In this document: positions 10,900 through 20,051 of the stretch, in pieces | How the letters are laid out: each line of letters opens with the position of its first letter | Numbering within the stretch: position 1 is the stretch's first letter | Source of the DNA: Collybia mongolica | Taxonomy: Eukaryota > Basidiomycota > Agaricomycetes > Agaricales > Clitocybaceae | Direction: 5' to 3' | Assembly: GCA_013420905.1 (NCBI GenBank) | Contig: JAAXNY010000016.1 | Coordinates: 1,116,001-1,180,000, forward strand | Length of the DNA: 64,000 nt | Notes under the pieces: generated by a model | What the model saw: only the letters and a program-made list of their open reading frames with translations | What the model was told of the DNA's origin: nothing | The model's database searches: none | Program-made: the position numbers and the translations under genes

Positions 10900-13800
10900 T
10901 CACCTATGCAACTTCCGGTGTGACATAGTAGTTTGTGGTAGCGCTGGCGCTATCCCCTCCTCAGTGTTCTCACTAGAGCTTGACTCTGAATCGGACTGAT
11001 CCAATTGGACTCTGTCAAAAGTATAGTCACGCTCCTTGTAAACTTGCCTATTAGCGGGATCTTTCGATTCCACTAAAGCATTTAGTGTTTCGCTAGAGAT
11101 GTCTATTAGATCTTGCAGATTATCCGGCAGTTCAATTGTACTCCTAGCAAAATAGGGAATAACCCTAAACGCCCCCACTTTATGTTGCCACACCGATCCA
11201 TCCATTTCGCAAACAATATAGGCTCCCCCGCGGTTTTGTCTCAGGACTATCATTGGTCCCAGGTACCGTGGCTTCAGCTTTTTATCAAGCGAACTTTCGA
11301 CCTCGGTATTTCTAACTAGTACTAAACTTCCTGGTTTGAAATCATAGTCTCTGATGGTCGCGCTGTGATCCTTCTCATACTGTAATAGTCTCCTTCGTTT
11401 TTCTATATTGATACGTTTCCTCATATCGGCCACATGCTGGACGTGCTTAGCTAGAGCCTGCGCTCTAAACCCAATGAGTTCCTCTGTAGTCAATATTTTT
11501 CCTGGTAACTTTACTAACCAAGTGGCTTCAATAATATCTAACGGTAAGGTTGGGTGCGCGCCCGTAATCATAAAATAGGGGGAGCAACCCGTCCCTTTCC
11601 ATATAGTAATCCTGTCAGCCCACATTACATGGTGGAAGAAGTAGTACCACTTCTTTACATCACCACCTGTAGCTTTGAAGACAGCTTGACGCACATCCCA
11701 ATGTGCGCGCTCGGCGATCCCATTTCCTTTGGAATTGTATGGTGATATACTTATTCCTGTAATACCATACTTGGATTCCAGCCACGCTTTGGCTGCAACA
11801 AAGGCAGGACCATTATCCGTTACAATTTCCATTAGGGAACCCCATCTACAAATTACTTCTTTGAACAGCCACCTTCCCAAGGTCTTGCCATCCTCAGATT
11901 TGAGGGGCGCACCTTCCATCCACGAAGACAGCGCACATCTTCCTTGGACAATGTATTTATAACCGTTAGACAATGGGCTCATATACATGGTGTCCGCATG
12001 CAATACTTGGAATATAGACGGCGTGTGGGTTATGACAGGAGGGATTCTCAACAAAGTTAAGAGCCTTGTCTGACAGATGTGACATGACTTCACATACCAT
12101 GATACATCGCGTTCCATTTCTGGCCACCAAAATCTTTTATCTATTAAGGATTTTGTTGCATAGAAACCCCTATGTCCAACAGAATCATGAGATGCCTTCA
12201 TCATATATGTTCGGTGATTTTTATCAACAACAAGCTGGTGCGCGCTATCGATATTTTTCCTATACATCCTGCCTTCTGGATCCAAAAAGAAATTAGACGC
12301 CTGCCTTGCGAACTTTAGGTAGGCGCGATCCGTCATTCCTTTTGGTCTCTTTTGTGGTCTTTTTAACCATTCTTTTATTAAAGGTAGGTTTTTATCCTGT
12401 TCCTGCGCCGTAGGTGTTCGTTTAGACTCGTCATATACTTCCCTTACATTAGGGTCATATTTAAACTTTTCATCGGGTATGACAGTAGTATTTACAAGTT
12501 GCTTTAGATAAGCTTCTCTTTGAATACCGAACCGTCCTAAACCTAAGTGCTGTTTTACTTCTCCAATAAATGCTGCTTCACCAGCCCAGGCATTGTTTAC
12601 TTCAACTTCAAAATCAGAGATTTCCTTCGCAAGTTGGAATAAATATCCGCCGCGCGTGTCGATCTCCTCTTTAAAATCTGACAGCTCCAAAGGGTCATCT
12701 AACCCTTCCGTTGGGTTGATAAACTTTAAAGGACCTGAGGGTTCGTCGTAACCATCGTCTGGGTCCGGGTAGACAGGATCCCCTAGCCACGCGTCTCGTC
12801 TTGACAGACCATCTGGGCCAAAGCCTTTACCAGCTTTATGAACCAGAGTAAAGTGGAACATAAGTATCCTATCAATCAACCTATTTACCATTGCATTAGG
12901 TCCTAGACTTGGGTTTGATAACATCCCCTTAATGTACTTTGCATCCGTTTCCACTACCAAATTTCGTACTCCAATAAACCAATAATAACATGCCATTAGA
13001 ACTCTCATCAATCCGAATAGCTCTCGTTTGGGTTGTGAGAAGCGCGCTTCGCGCTCATTCAGAGTTATCGAGTCAAATCTAGCATAGTGCTTTCTTCCAG
13101 GTATATCAGGGTCTTCCTGATAGATATAGTAGCCTACGGCTTTCCATGACGTATCTACTGACAATACCACTGGCGTATTCCAGGTGTAATTAATTGGACG
13201 GAGCGCGGGGCTATTTTTAAGTGCGTCTAACAATAGCTGCTGCGCTTCTTCTTGCTCAGGCCCCCATATCCAAGGTTCACTACTTCTAGTTAACTTTTGA
13301 ATTGGTTGGCCTATACGGGCGAAGTCTTTAATGAAATTCCTGCATACACCAATAGTTCCCATGTAAGCGCGTACTTCACTGACATCTTTGCATGGTCCCC
13401 ATCTTTCAACTACACCGATTCTATCTGTAGTAGGTTTTCGTCCTTCATAGGTACATCTATGTCCTACCACTAGAATTTCACTTGCACATAACATAGACTT
13501 ATATCCTGAAAATGTTCCTCCAGAATACTTCATTCTCTGTACTACACGATTTACATTTTGCATATGTTCCCAGAAGAAGCGCCTAACACCTGGAGCACCA
13601 GGTAGCTCTTCTTCTGTTCCGTCCGGCAGTTCGTAGCGCGTTGCTGGACCGCGCACGGGTACATCATCAATGTAGGGTATTGTGACATGTGGTACCTCAT
13701 CCTGTAGGATGTATGTGACATCATCATGAAATATTGGAACTGAATTCGTCCATCCCATAGGAAGTGTTACTAGTCTCAGTGCGCCAAACGGTGTTTGGAA

Positions 13801-14913
13801 CGTGGTTAGATCGCGCGAGGTTTCTGCCAAAGGCCTCTCATCGTATCCTACATATAGATCCATCATTCCGCCACAAGCGCGCCCTGCGAAGTGTTCTGCT
13901 AGTTCTTCGGTAGCGGGTGGTAAGCCCGAGTGCGCTATTGTGACTGCATTCAGTGGTTCTAGACTATGTACAATTCTAAGCTTCTTTCCTGGGCCTTTCT
14001 TTAATACGGTAAACCATCTAGACCTATATGATGAATTGGATCTCTCATAGACTCCTGCATCAATTTTAGTTTTGATGATTTTACAAACATCTTCATAGAT
14101 CCCTGGTGGGATTCTAATGTTCCTTTCTGTCCACGGCGTATGTGGGACTACTGGTATCTCGACGGGAGGAAAATATTCCTTCTTAAAGCTACCGCGCTCA
14201 CTATCATTCCAAGCAAAACCATCATTATGTTTGCACATAAAGTCGTGGATTATATCCATCTCTTTAGGTTTTAAGAAGCTCTCTTCTTCGTGTACCCTTT
14301 GGAATTCTGCGCGCCTTTCCTCAGTATACCTTCCAGTTGGTTTAAACAGAGGTGGGTTAGGCGTTAGAACTGGTAGGGCCGCTAAAGGGTCACCCTTTAT
14401 ATCTCTGATAATTCTAAATTTATCAGGCAGGTCCGCCAGTGTTGGTTTTGTTTTCAAATGTACTGGTTTATACTTCTTTCCTACTAGCTGATCCATGGGC
14501 TCAATATTACACTTTTCACTTGTTGCCGTTCCAAGACCGCGCTCGTTGGTGCCAATTTGCCACTGCTTTAATTTACTTAAAGCTTTATCAATCATGGGCT
14601 GTTCTTGAGCGTATGTCATAGGTCTAGTGGGTGTACTTGCTGGGTCGCTGCTGTTCTGCTCGTAGTTTATTACTGGTCCATCGCGCTCATCTACGGAAGC
14701 CAAGTACGTGGCTAGTAATTCGCGTTCAGGTACTGTACTATTCATGTTCACATCACTTCTAGACAAAAAGACATCTCTAAGTTCTTTGTGACCAAAATTC
14801 CGTTTATCAGTAGGGTGTCTATAACCCGTTATAATAAAGTTTCCGTTCTCATCTTCAGCAATTTCTACGGCTAGCTCTCCTTGATCACTTTGGATTAATT
14901 CATCAAAGGCCAA
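10900..14913 (-). CDS. pol: Pol polyprotein (RT, RNase H, integrase) of the giant Gypsy element
   Basis: An uninterrupted frame of 1,337 codons. The reverse transcriptase active site is YIDD at about residue 412, in the context [10 protein letters not shown], with TLPMGW upstream. An RNase H-like segment follows ([18 protein letters not shown], later [11 protein letters not shown]). The integrase has an HHCC zinc finger (H-x4-H, then SCHICQ) near residues 911-950 and a DDE core: D in [10 protein letters not shown] in VTDNGPAF, E in GIAERAHWD. No chromodomain is evident at the C-terminus. The frame lies -1 to the protease frame, overlaps its end by 19 bases and opens at about 14943. The first codon shown is TTG, so translation probably arrives by frameshift. 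The uracil-rich GATTTTTGG in the overlap is a candidate site but does not fit the canonical slippery pattern. Confidence 0.93.
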   Translation of the reverse strand: MAFDELIQSDQGELAVEIAEDENGNFIITGYRHPTDKRNFGHKELRDVFLSRSDVNMNSTVPERELLATYLASVDERDGPVINYEQNSSDPASTPTRPMTYAQEQPMIDKALSKLKQWQIGTNERGLGTATSEKCNIEPMDQLVGKKYKPVHLKTKPTLADLPDKFRIIRDIKGDPLAALPVLTPNPPLFKPTGRYTEERRAEFQRVHEEESFLKPKEMDIIHDFMCKHNDGFAWNDSERGSFKKEYFPPVEIPVVPHTPWTERNIRIPPGIYEDVCKIIKTKIDAGVYERSNSSYRSRWFTVLKKGPGKKLRIVHSLEPLNAVTIAHSGLPPATEELAEHFAGRACGGMMDLYVGYDERPLAETSRDLTTFQTPFGALRLVTLPMGWTNSVPIFHDDVTYILQDEVPHVTIPYIDDVPVRGPATRYELPDGTEEELPGAPGVRRFFWEHMQNVNRVVQRMKYSGGTFSGYKSMLCASEILVVGHRCTYEGRKPTTDRIGVVERWGPCKDVSEVRAYMGTIGVCRNFIKDFARIGQPIQKLTRSSEPWIWGPEQEEAQQLLLDALKNSPALRPINYTWNTPVVLSVDTSWKAVGYYIYQEDPDIPGRKHYARFDSITLNEREARFSQPKRELFGLMRVLMACYYWFIGVRNLVVETDAKYIKGMLSNPSLGPNAMVNRLIDRILMFHFTLVHKAGKGFGPDGLSRRDAWLGDPVYPDPDDGYDEPSGPLKFINPTEGLDDPLELSDFKEEIDTRGGYLFQLAKEISDFEVEVNNAWAGEAAFIGEVKQHLGLGRFGIQREAYLKQLVNTTVIPDEKFKYDPNVREVYDESKRTPTAQEQDKNLPLIKEWLKRPQKRPKGMTDRAYLKFARQASNFFLDPEGRMYRKNIDSAHQLVVDKNHRTYMMKASHDSVGHRGFYATKSLIDKRFWWPEMERDVSWYVKSCHICQTRLLTLLRIPPVITHTPSIFQVLHADTMYMSPLSNGYKYIVQGRCALSSWMEGAPLKSEDGKTLGRWLFKEVICRWGSLMEIVTDNGPAFVAAKAWLESKYGITGISISPYNSKGNGIAERAHWDVRQAVFKATGGDVKKWYYFFHHVMWADRITIWKGTGCSPYFMITGAHPTLPLDIIEATWLVKLPGKILTTEELIGFRAQALAKHVQHVADMRKRINIEKRRRLLQYEKDHSATIRDYDFKPGSLVLVRNTEVESSLDKKLKPRYLGPMIVLRQNRGGAYIVCEMDGSVWQHKVGAFRVIPYFARSTIELPDNLQDLIDISSETLNALVESKDPANRQVYKERDYTFDRVQLDQSDSESSSSENTEEGIAPALPQTTMSHRKLHR

Positions 14914-16100
14914 AAATCCTGCTCCGGTTGTCTTTTCAACAGCTTAGGCGGTGATCCCTTTGCATGGGTAGGGATAGTACACCTTTGTCCCATGTTAGGG
15001 TCTGTGATAGTGACTACTTGTCCCCCGTCCCGAGCATTTTTGATCTGACTTTCCGTGAGTGTATCAAACGGTCTCCCGAGCAATACTTTGTATGCGGGTG
15101 AATTTATGATATGTACTTGGAGGTAGATGGCCATGTCATTAAACAAGAAAGGAACATTGCGTGCTAATCCCGCTGTTTTCTCAACTTGTTTATTAGCACT
15201 CTGCATGTGTATGACAACGTCCGGATCCCATGAAATATCTAAGTCTAAAGCCGTTTGTTTAGCCATTGATACTATTTGGGATCCCCCATCTAATAAAGAT
15301 TCCTCCGTTCCTACCCCATTTATTACTGGATATACTGCGCGCAAAGAGGCCGATTCTTTTGCTACATACAACTGTTTGGGCTCTTCCCCAGCTGGTAAAG
15401 ATTCTAAATACTGTAGGACTGGGTCTCCGCATATTATAGATCCCTTAGGTATTCCGCTGCGGTCATACTCCGAGATGAAGAAAGACTGGAATGGGATTGA
15501 CTCTACTGGTAGCGCGTCATGCCGTAAGTAGTTATCATCAAGTTCCCAGTCCCCTCCAAAGGGTAAGACGTCTTCCTCATCTATTCCATTTATTTGCAAG
15601 TTAGCGTCCCTTTGGGTGAGGGACTTACGTCTGGCAGTTACAATATTCTTTATCCCATCTCTAATGGTTTTTGACGAGCCCATTAACTCTCCCGTGGTCA
15701 ATGTGATAGGGTTGTCTAACACTTTAGCAATTATATCGCCACCTTTTAATTTTACTTCTATCGGGGACTTAGTTTCATAAGTCGGACCGCGCTTAGTGTT
15801 AAAATTAGGTAGCGGATCAACTGGTTCAGGGTTGCGTTCCGTTCTCCGGGGTATGTAGGGTACCACGGGCACATCGATGTAGGGTAATTCTTTTCGTACT
15901 GGAGACTTTACTGATGGTTCAACAAATTTTACTTTCTTTTTCCTAGGAGACGGCGCTACCAACTCCTCTTTGCTACTATCCCGACTACTCTCCGAATCGT
16001 TACTTTCTTGACGACTATTTCTGTTTTTATTTCGGTCCTCTGGCTGTCTCTTGGAACGCGACCTAGTCGTAGGTCTAGCATGTTCCTTAGCCTCCTTCAT
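14895..16100 (-). CDS. pro: Protease ORF of the giant Gypsy element
   Basis: 401 codons between gag and pol. The aspartic protease active-site region is visible as [14 protein letters not shown], a D-G-G-S variant of the usual D-T/S-G-A/S, in the second half; the N-terminal third is charged and low in complexity ([17 protein letters not shown]). An ATG lies 6 bases past the gag stop, so re-initiation is possible. The frame is also reached from gag by a -1 shift at the GGGTTTC heptamer (16112-16118), which would make a Gag-Pro fusion. A protease on its own reading frame between gag and pol is uncommon for Gypsy elements. Confidence 0.8.
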   Translation of the reverse strand: MKEAKEHARPTTRSRSKRQPEDRNKNRNSRQESNDSESSRDSSKEELVAPSPRKKKVKFVEPSVKSPVRKELPYIDVPVVPYIPRRTERNPEPVDPLPNFNTKRGPTYETKSPIEVKLKGGDIIAKVLDNPITLTTGELMGSSKTIRDGIKNIVTARRKSLTQRDANLQINGIDEEDVLPFGGDWELDDNYLRHDALPVESIPFQSFFISEYDRSGIPKGSIICGDPVLQYLESLPAGEEPKQLYVAKESASLRAVYPVINGVGTEESLLDGGSQIVSMAKQTALDLDISWDPDVVIHMQSANKQVEKTAGLARNVPFLFNDMAIYLQVHIINSPAYKVLLGRPFDTLTESQIKNARDGGQVVTITDPNMGQRCTIPTHAKGSPPKLLKRQPEQDFWPLMN

Positions 16101-16105
16101 CGGAC

Positions 16106-17914
16106 CTAATTGAAACCCGACTCTTTAACCTTGTTTTGGTTATTGAGTTCTGCTACCTGCCCTAATAAAGTACTCATTTGTGCTTGTAAGGCTACTATGT
16201 CAGGATTCGGCGCGCTCTTTGCCGTAGGATTATAGTTATTATTTATATATTCCTGTTTCTGCATCTGAGGCGGTACTGGCAACGCAGTTTGCGCGCTCTG
16301 TTGCCCTAACATTTGTTGCGCTTGAGATTGTGCCATTTGTGCCATTATGGCTTTCAAGGTTCCAATGTCGTTACTATTGTCTACTGCATTATGTGACTGC
16401 ATAACGGACAATACTCCTGGAGCGGGTCCTTCCGTGACATCTCCGTAATAAAGGGCCGCTACCTTCTTTGAATGGAAGTGTTCCACTTTATCTTTCAATG
16501 ATACCGTTTCTGGTTCTCTTGGAATATATGATCCGTCTGGTAAGCATACTCCTCCATTTGCGTTGGTTTTTATTTTCCCTTCCTCAAAATGTTTCTGTTT
16601 CTCGGGACAGGCCATTATGAAGTGTCCGGGTGTAAAACAGTAGTGACATTTATACGCATTTGGTCTTTGCAGTTGTCCTTCTTTAGGCTTTCCGTACTGA
16701 TTCTGATACTGATGCTGCTGGGGTGCGCTATTCGTGGCATGGTTCTGAACAGTTGCTTGTTGAAGCGCTTTCATTACATCCTCAAATCCACTCCTCGTAT
16801 TCTTCTCATTTACTTGGAGACGGTCTAACAAATTAACTATTTGTTGTTTTATTTCATCCATCTCTACTTTGATTTTGGGCGCTGCTGTTGCTGTTACGGA
16901 CGTTATAAACGATCTATTTGTGTCTGGAATATTCATGTTGGCTACACCTTCAGAAATGCTAATTGCAGTTGCTATAACTTCCTCCAGATCGTACTGATCC
17001 CCTTTTCGTCGCGCGAGCGCGGCGGCTTCGGCAATAGTATTAGGATCTGCTCGGTTGTTTGTAGCAACGGCTTGTCCTGCCTGTGTAGCATTAGACTGAT
17101 TATTTACTAGCAGGGTTAGCCTTCCTTGTACTTGGGATCTGAAGACTTCGTCTAGACATCCCAAGAACTTGGTAACTAATTCTCGGTTAGAGATAATTGG
17201 TGGCCTAACTCCCAAGAGTTTAATAGATTCTGCTTTGAATTCACGCTTCAGCTTTTTCAGCGCGGCCTCATCGGTTACTCCAATACGTGGATTGGTGCGA
17301 CACACTGCTTCTAACTTGGCTACTGATCCTTCTACTTGATCGAGTGCTTCCGGATAACTAGAGATCAACTCTGTCTTGAAATCCGTCCAAGTGCCTGTTT
17401 TATAGTGGTCTAATGCCCTCCACTCATTCTCTGATTGTAGGTCGGCATATTTTCCTAACATTAACTTCTTTTCTTCATCATTTGTAATGTTACACTCCTT
17501 CCATAGGACCTCCATTCGCTCCAGAAACCGGATTAAACCCGTGGGCTCTTTTCCTTTGAATACTGGTGCATCACGGACGCCTGGTTGGGGCATATATTTA
17601 CGAGGGGGTTCAGTCATGATTACTGAACAGTTCTGAGTAGCTAATGAGTTCGGGTTTGCTACTGAGTTTACTACGGACGATCTTCCGCGCGCTACTGGTC
17701 TACTAGTAGTTGGTATGTTTCCTAAGGGCTCTGGAGTTCTAAATACTTGCCTTGGTCCTGAAGATCCAAAGGCTGGTTGTGAAGATCCTCGTGTGCGCGC
17801 TCGCCTAGGAGGTGGTAACGACTCTGTTACTCCAGCGTTTTGTGAATTTTTAGTCTGCCGCGTTTTTGTAGCTACTTGTCTTGCAAGTGGCTGATTAGTT
17901 AGTCTGTTTGACAA
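16106..17914 (-). CDS. gag: Gag polyprotein of the giant Gypsy element
   Basis: 602 codons, first minus-strand ORF after the 5' LTR, with a leader of about 160 bases. A single CCHC zinc knuckle (CHYCFTPGHFIMAC) lies about two thirds in; the C-terminal part is rich in glutamine and could form a coiled coil. The central region (VLWKECNITNDEEKKLMLGK) resembles a retrotransposon Gag capsid segment. It stops with TAG at 16108-16106, two codons after a -1 slippery heptamer. Capsid and nucleocapsid roles are inferred from the knuckle and position. Confidence 0.85.
   Translation of the reverse strand: MSNRLTNQPLARQVATKTRQTKNSQNAGVTESLPPPRRARTRGSSQPAFGSSGPRQVFRTPEPLGNIPTTSRPVARGRSSVVNSVANPNSLATQNCSVIMTEPPRKYMPQPGVRDAPVFKGKEPTGLIRFLERMEVLWKECNITNDEEKKLMLGKYADLQSENEWRALDHYKTGTWTDFKTELISSYPEALDQVEGSVAKLEAVCRTNPRIGVTDEAALKKLKREFKAESIKLLGVRPPIISNRELVTKFLGCLDEVFRSQVQGRLTLLVNNQSNATQAGQAVATNNRADPNTIAEAAALARRKGDQYDLEEVIATAISISEGVANMNIPDTNRSFITSVTATAAPKIKVEMDEIKQQIVNLLDRLQVNEKNTRSGFEDVMKALQQATVQNHATNSAPQQHQYQNQYGKPKEGQLQRPNAYKCHYCFTPGHFIMACPEKQKHFEEGKIKTNANGGVCLPDGSYIPREPETVSLKDKVEHFHSKKVAALYYGDVTEGPAPGVLSVMQSHNAVDNSNDIGTLKAIMAQMAQSQAQQMLGQQSAQTALPVPPQMQKQEYINNNYNPTAKSAPNPDIVALQAQMSTLLGQVAELNNQNKVKESGFN
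16112..16118 (-). other. Candidate -1 ribosomal frameshift site between gag and protease
   Basis: On the minus strand the gag codons read TCG GGT TTC AAT TAG. The heptamer G GGT TTC fits X_XXY_YYZ in the gag frame, and slipping back one base gives GGG TTT CAA TTA, which runs straight into the protease frame without a stop. The pattern is seen directly; activity is inferred. No downstream pseudoknot was modelled. Confidence 0.55.
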
Positions 17915-18053
17915 GCTGGCTTGTGGGCGTGGCTCTTGAGACAGATTGACTAAACTTTCTCCGCTCTACTTCAATTTGTAGACGACGTTACTCATCTTGG
18001 TATAATATTTTTCAAAGAAAGATGCTCTCTTTAGACTATTCAAAACTCTGAAC

Positions 18054-18071
18054 CCCTCGCGGTGGGCTCCA
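18054..18071 (-). other. Primer binding site of the giant Gypsy element
   Basis: Two bases inside the 5' LTR the minus strand reads TGGAGCCCACCGCGAGGG. PBS sequences complementary to a tRNA 3' end begin with TGG (pairing with CCA), as here. The primer tRNA was not identified. Confidence 0.6.
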
Positions 18072-18073
18072 GA

Positions 18074-19289
18074 TGAAAGGGGGCTCCTGGGCTATAAGTG
18101 TGCTGATGCTATGAAATGTAATCCCTTACACACACACACCAAACCTAACAATCAACACACAAACAGTAGGAATTGCCTGTTTTGAGTTCAGGTTCAAGTG
18201 CTTAGAAGCACTAAGCTTTGAATAGTACTAGCCAAAGCCCTTTCCAATGATCTCTCAACAGGTTTGATTTAGACAAAAGCTTCAACACAGGTTTAAAAAC
18301 CTGCTAGGTATATTTATAATATCTCTCAATCCAATAGACTGAGTACTAAGTGTACGTTCAATTATTAATGATCCCAAGCAGATCTATAAGTCCAAGCGAC
18401 TTATCAAACAATACAGTGCCAAGTGCACTAAGGCCAAGTGCCTAGTAATTCCAACAGACAATACGGTACTAAGTTCCAAGTGAACTAAGTTTCTTTAATT
18501 CGGTGGTTCTTCAATCAATTCCAATCAAGGCACGTTGAAGCAATCTGATCCTTAATTCGGGCACGCAATAGTGTTTTAACAAATGTGATTTGTATACTCT
18601 ATAGTAGTGCGAAGTGGGGGCAAGATTCCTTGCCTTAGCACTACTCATCTACAGTCTATTTATAGTGTACAAACTAAATATCATACGGAATTGTAAATTT
18701 TACACGGAACTGCGCTCCCGCGCGCCAAGGATCTGTATTCAATGCTGATGCGTCCTCTACAACTTGGCGTGCGCGCCATGCATGCCAATTATGCCGTTTA
18801 CTGGTTACTTATCAAATATTGAAAGAGCTGGCTAAACTCTTATCAAGTCCCAACCGTGCGCTTTGTTATTTAAAACAGCGCGGCACTGTCATTTACTCCT
18901 CCTGATTGTCCCGGTTGCTATTCACGGGGTCCCGTCGCTTCCGGTAGTTAACACCAAGTACCCCTGACTAGGATCGGGTTGTGCAAGTCCTGAATTTACA
19001 ATTACTTCTCCTATTAATGATGATCCCCGGACTAATGATATCATACTACAACGGTTACTTATGAACTAAGACACCGAGGTTGTAACCAGGCATGGTGAAT
19101 AGGACTAATAATAGACCATACTCATAGTCCTCTGTACTGATAGTGTATTATCCATTAGACTAGTTCACTCTGATTAGCCGTCTTGGAGCTCGACTCTAAT
19201 CCTTTATTACCATTTACTTGGTTATTAGAAATGATACTAATAGCCTTACTTGTCAACTTTATAAGTGCAAACAATTTCGGGCCCTATCA
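18074..19289 (-). repeat. 5' LTR of the giant Gypsy element
   Basis: Direct repeat of 4042-5257 with the same TG...CA borders and the same length. By eye about three quarters of the differences between the LTRs are C/T or G/A at CpG dinucleotides, for example near 4132/18164, 4206/18238 and 4571/18603. This LTR should supply the promoter for the genomic RNA. Confidence 0.95.
18656..18665 (-). promoter_or_regulatory. TATA-like core promoter in the 5' LTR
   Basis: The minus strand reads CTATAAATAG within the 5' LTR, about 580 bases before its downstream border; the identical site exists in the 3' LTR (4624-4633). It is the best TATA box candidate for the gag-pro-pol transcript. Start site not determined. 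Confidence 0.45.
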
Positions 19290-19646
19290 CCATGCTTTGG
19301 GGTTCTACAGTGTCATCCCTGTCAATGAAGTCATCTGGCATGTCAGGGTGTTAGCAGGTCCCAAGCACTACAAAGGCAGGGGGGGGGGGCGCACTGAGGT
19401 CCTGATCTTCCTCAAATCCTTCATTATCCTCCTTGTCATCCACCTGAGCCTCAAGGTCAACAAAGCCGCATGCTATGTTAAGGATCTTCTTGCCTGTCAT
19501 CCCTGCAGCAGTGTCCTTAGTTTTCCTAAGGGCATTAGATTTTTTTGTTGGTCTATCTTTATTACTATCATTATCATTTGTGTTGGTTTTTTGTTTTAAT
19601 ACACTACTACATTGATATATACTAATAAACTAATGAATCATACTTA
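19290..19646 (-). CDS. 5' exon of the Spt5-like gene, separated by the Gypsy insertion
   Basis: On the minus strand the segment encodes an acidic region (FVDLEAQVDDKEDNEGFEED, then DDFIDRDDTVEPQS), like the N-terminal acidic part of Spt5-type proteins. It ends exactly at the 5' LTR. Joined with 4041 and below, using one copy of the 4-bp duplication, the frame continues into TARPSTSVV and on to the NGN region. An intron donor GTAAGT near 19647 and acceptor near 19610 suggest a further upstream exon. A run of ten G/C pairs near 19380 and a following TAA in the same frame show either an indel or an unrecognised intron, so the exon may already be decayed. Confidence 0.6.
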
Positions 19647-19687
19647 CGAAGTAGTCGACAAGGAGGGAGCGGTGGCTCCAACAAATA

Positions 19688-19913
19688 GATGGTGGTGGTT
19701 TGGGACGAAGAGCAAAACTGTGTGAAAGCGGGCTGGGGCCTTACCTTATTCATCGGAATGTTGAACTGTCGGGTATCCCAGCCATCGGGGTCATATGACC
19801 GTTCACATGACCCTGATGGCCGGGATGCCCGACACTTCAACATTCCAATGAATAAGGTAAGGCCCCAGCCCGCTTTCGCACAGTTTCGCTCTTCATCCCA
19901 AACCACCACCATC
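19688..19913. mobile_element. 226-bp foldback (MITE-like) element with TA target duplication
   Basis: The two halves are inverted copies of each other over about 110 bp per arm, starting GATGGTGGTGGTTTGGGA and ending TCCCAAACCACCACCATC, with only a few bases of loop near 19795-19805. The element is flanked by TA on both sides, as expected for Tc1/mariner-type integration. About nine mismatches separate the arms, most at CpG. It has no transposase. It lies in the 5' region of the Spt5-like gene. A transcript through it would fold into one long hairpin. Confidence 0.7.
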
Positions 19914-20051
19914 TATCTGATATGCCTCCTCATAGACCCTTGGTAAGTCAATACAAATTTCACTGCAGCAGTTCTGGAGCAAAACAATCTCCTGGTAACA
20001 AGTTCAAAGGCTAAGAGTAAAGCCCCTTGAAAGAAGTCTTCAGGCCGCACC

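Larger units (their letters stand above)
4042..19289 (-). mobile_element. Giant (15.2 kb) Ty3/Gypsy LTR retrotransposon with antisense accessory genes
   Basis: Two direct LTRs of 1,216 bp (4042-5257 and 18074-19289), both with TG...CA ends, flank the element. Read on the minus strand the order is 5' LTR, primer binding site, gag (17914-16106), protease (16100-14895), pol with reverse transcriptase, RNase H and integrase (14913-10900), a 5.6-kb segment holding two plus-strand spliced genes, polypurine tract, 3' LTR. RT before integrase is the Ty3/Gypsy order. All three ORFs are uninterrupted. The LTRs differ at roughly 28-30 positions by eye (about 2.4%), mostly C/T or G/A at CpG. The element lies inside an Spt5-like gene in the same orientation. 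A 4-bp target duplication, ATGG on one side and ACGG on the other, is likely, the difference again being a CpG transition. Confidence 0.92.

Noticed and set aside
14895..14943. Canonical slippery heptamer at the protease-pol overlap of the Gypsy element
   Set aside because: The U-rich GATTTTTGG comes near but does not fit X_XXY_YYZ in the protease frame, so no site is claimed.
11113..17110. Several plus-strand open frames (60-134 codons) within gag, protease and pol of the Gypsy element
   Set aside because: They are shadows of the minus-strand coding frames. Unlike the two accessory genes they do not join through introns into longer products.
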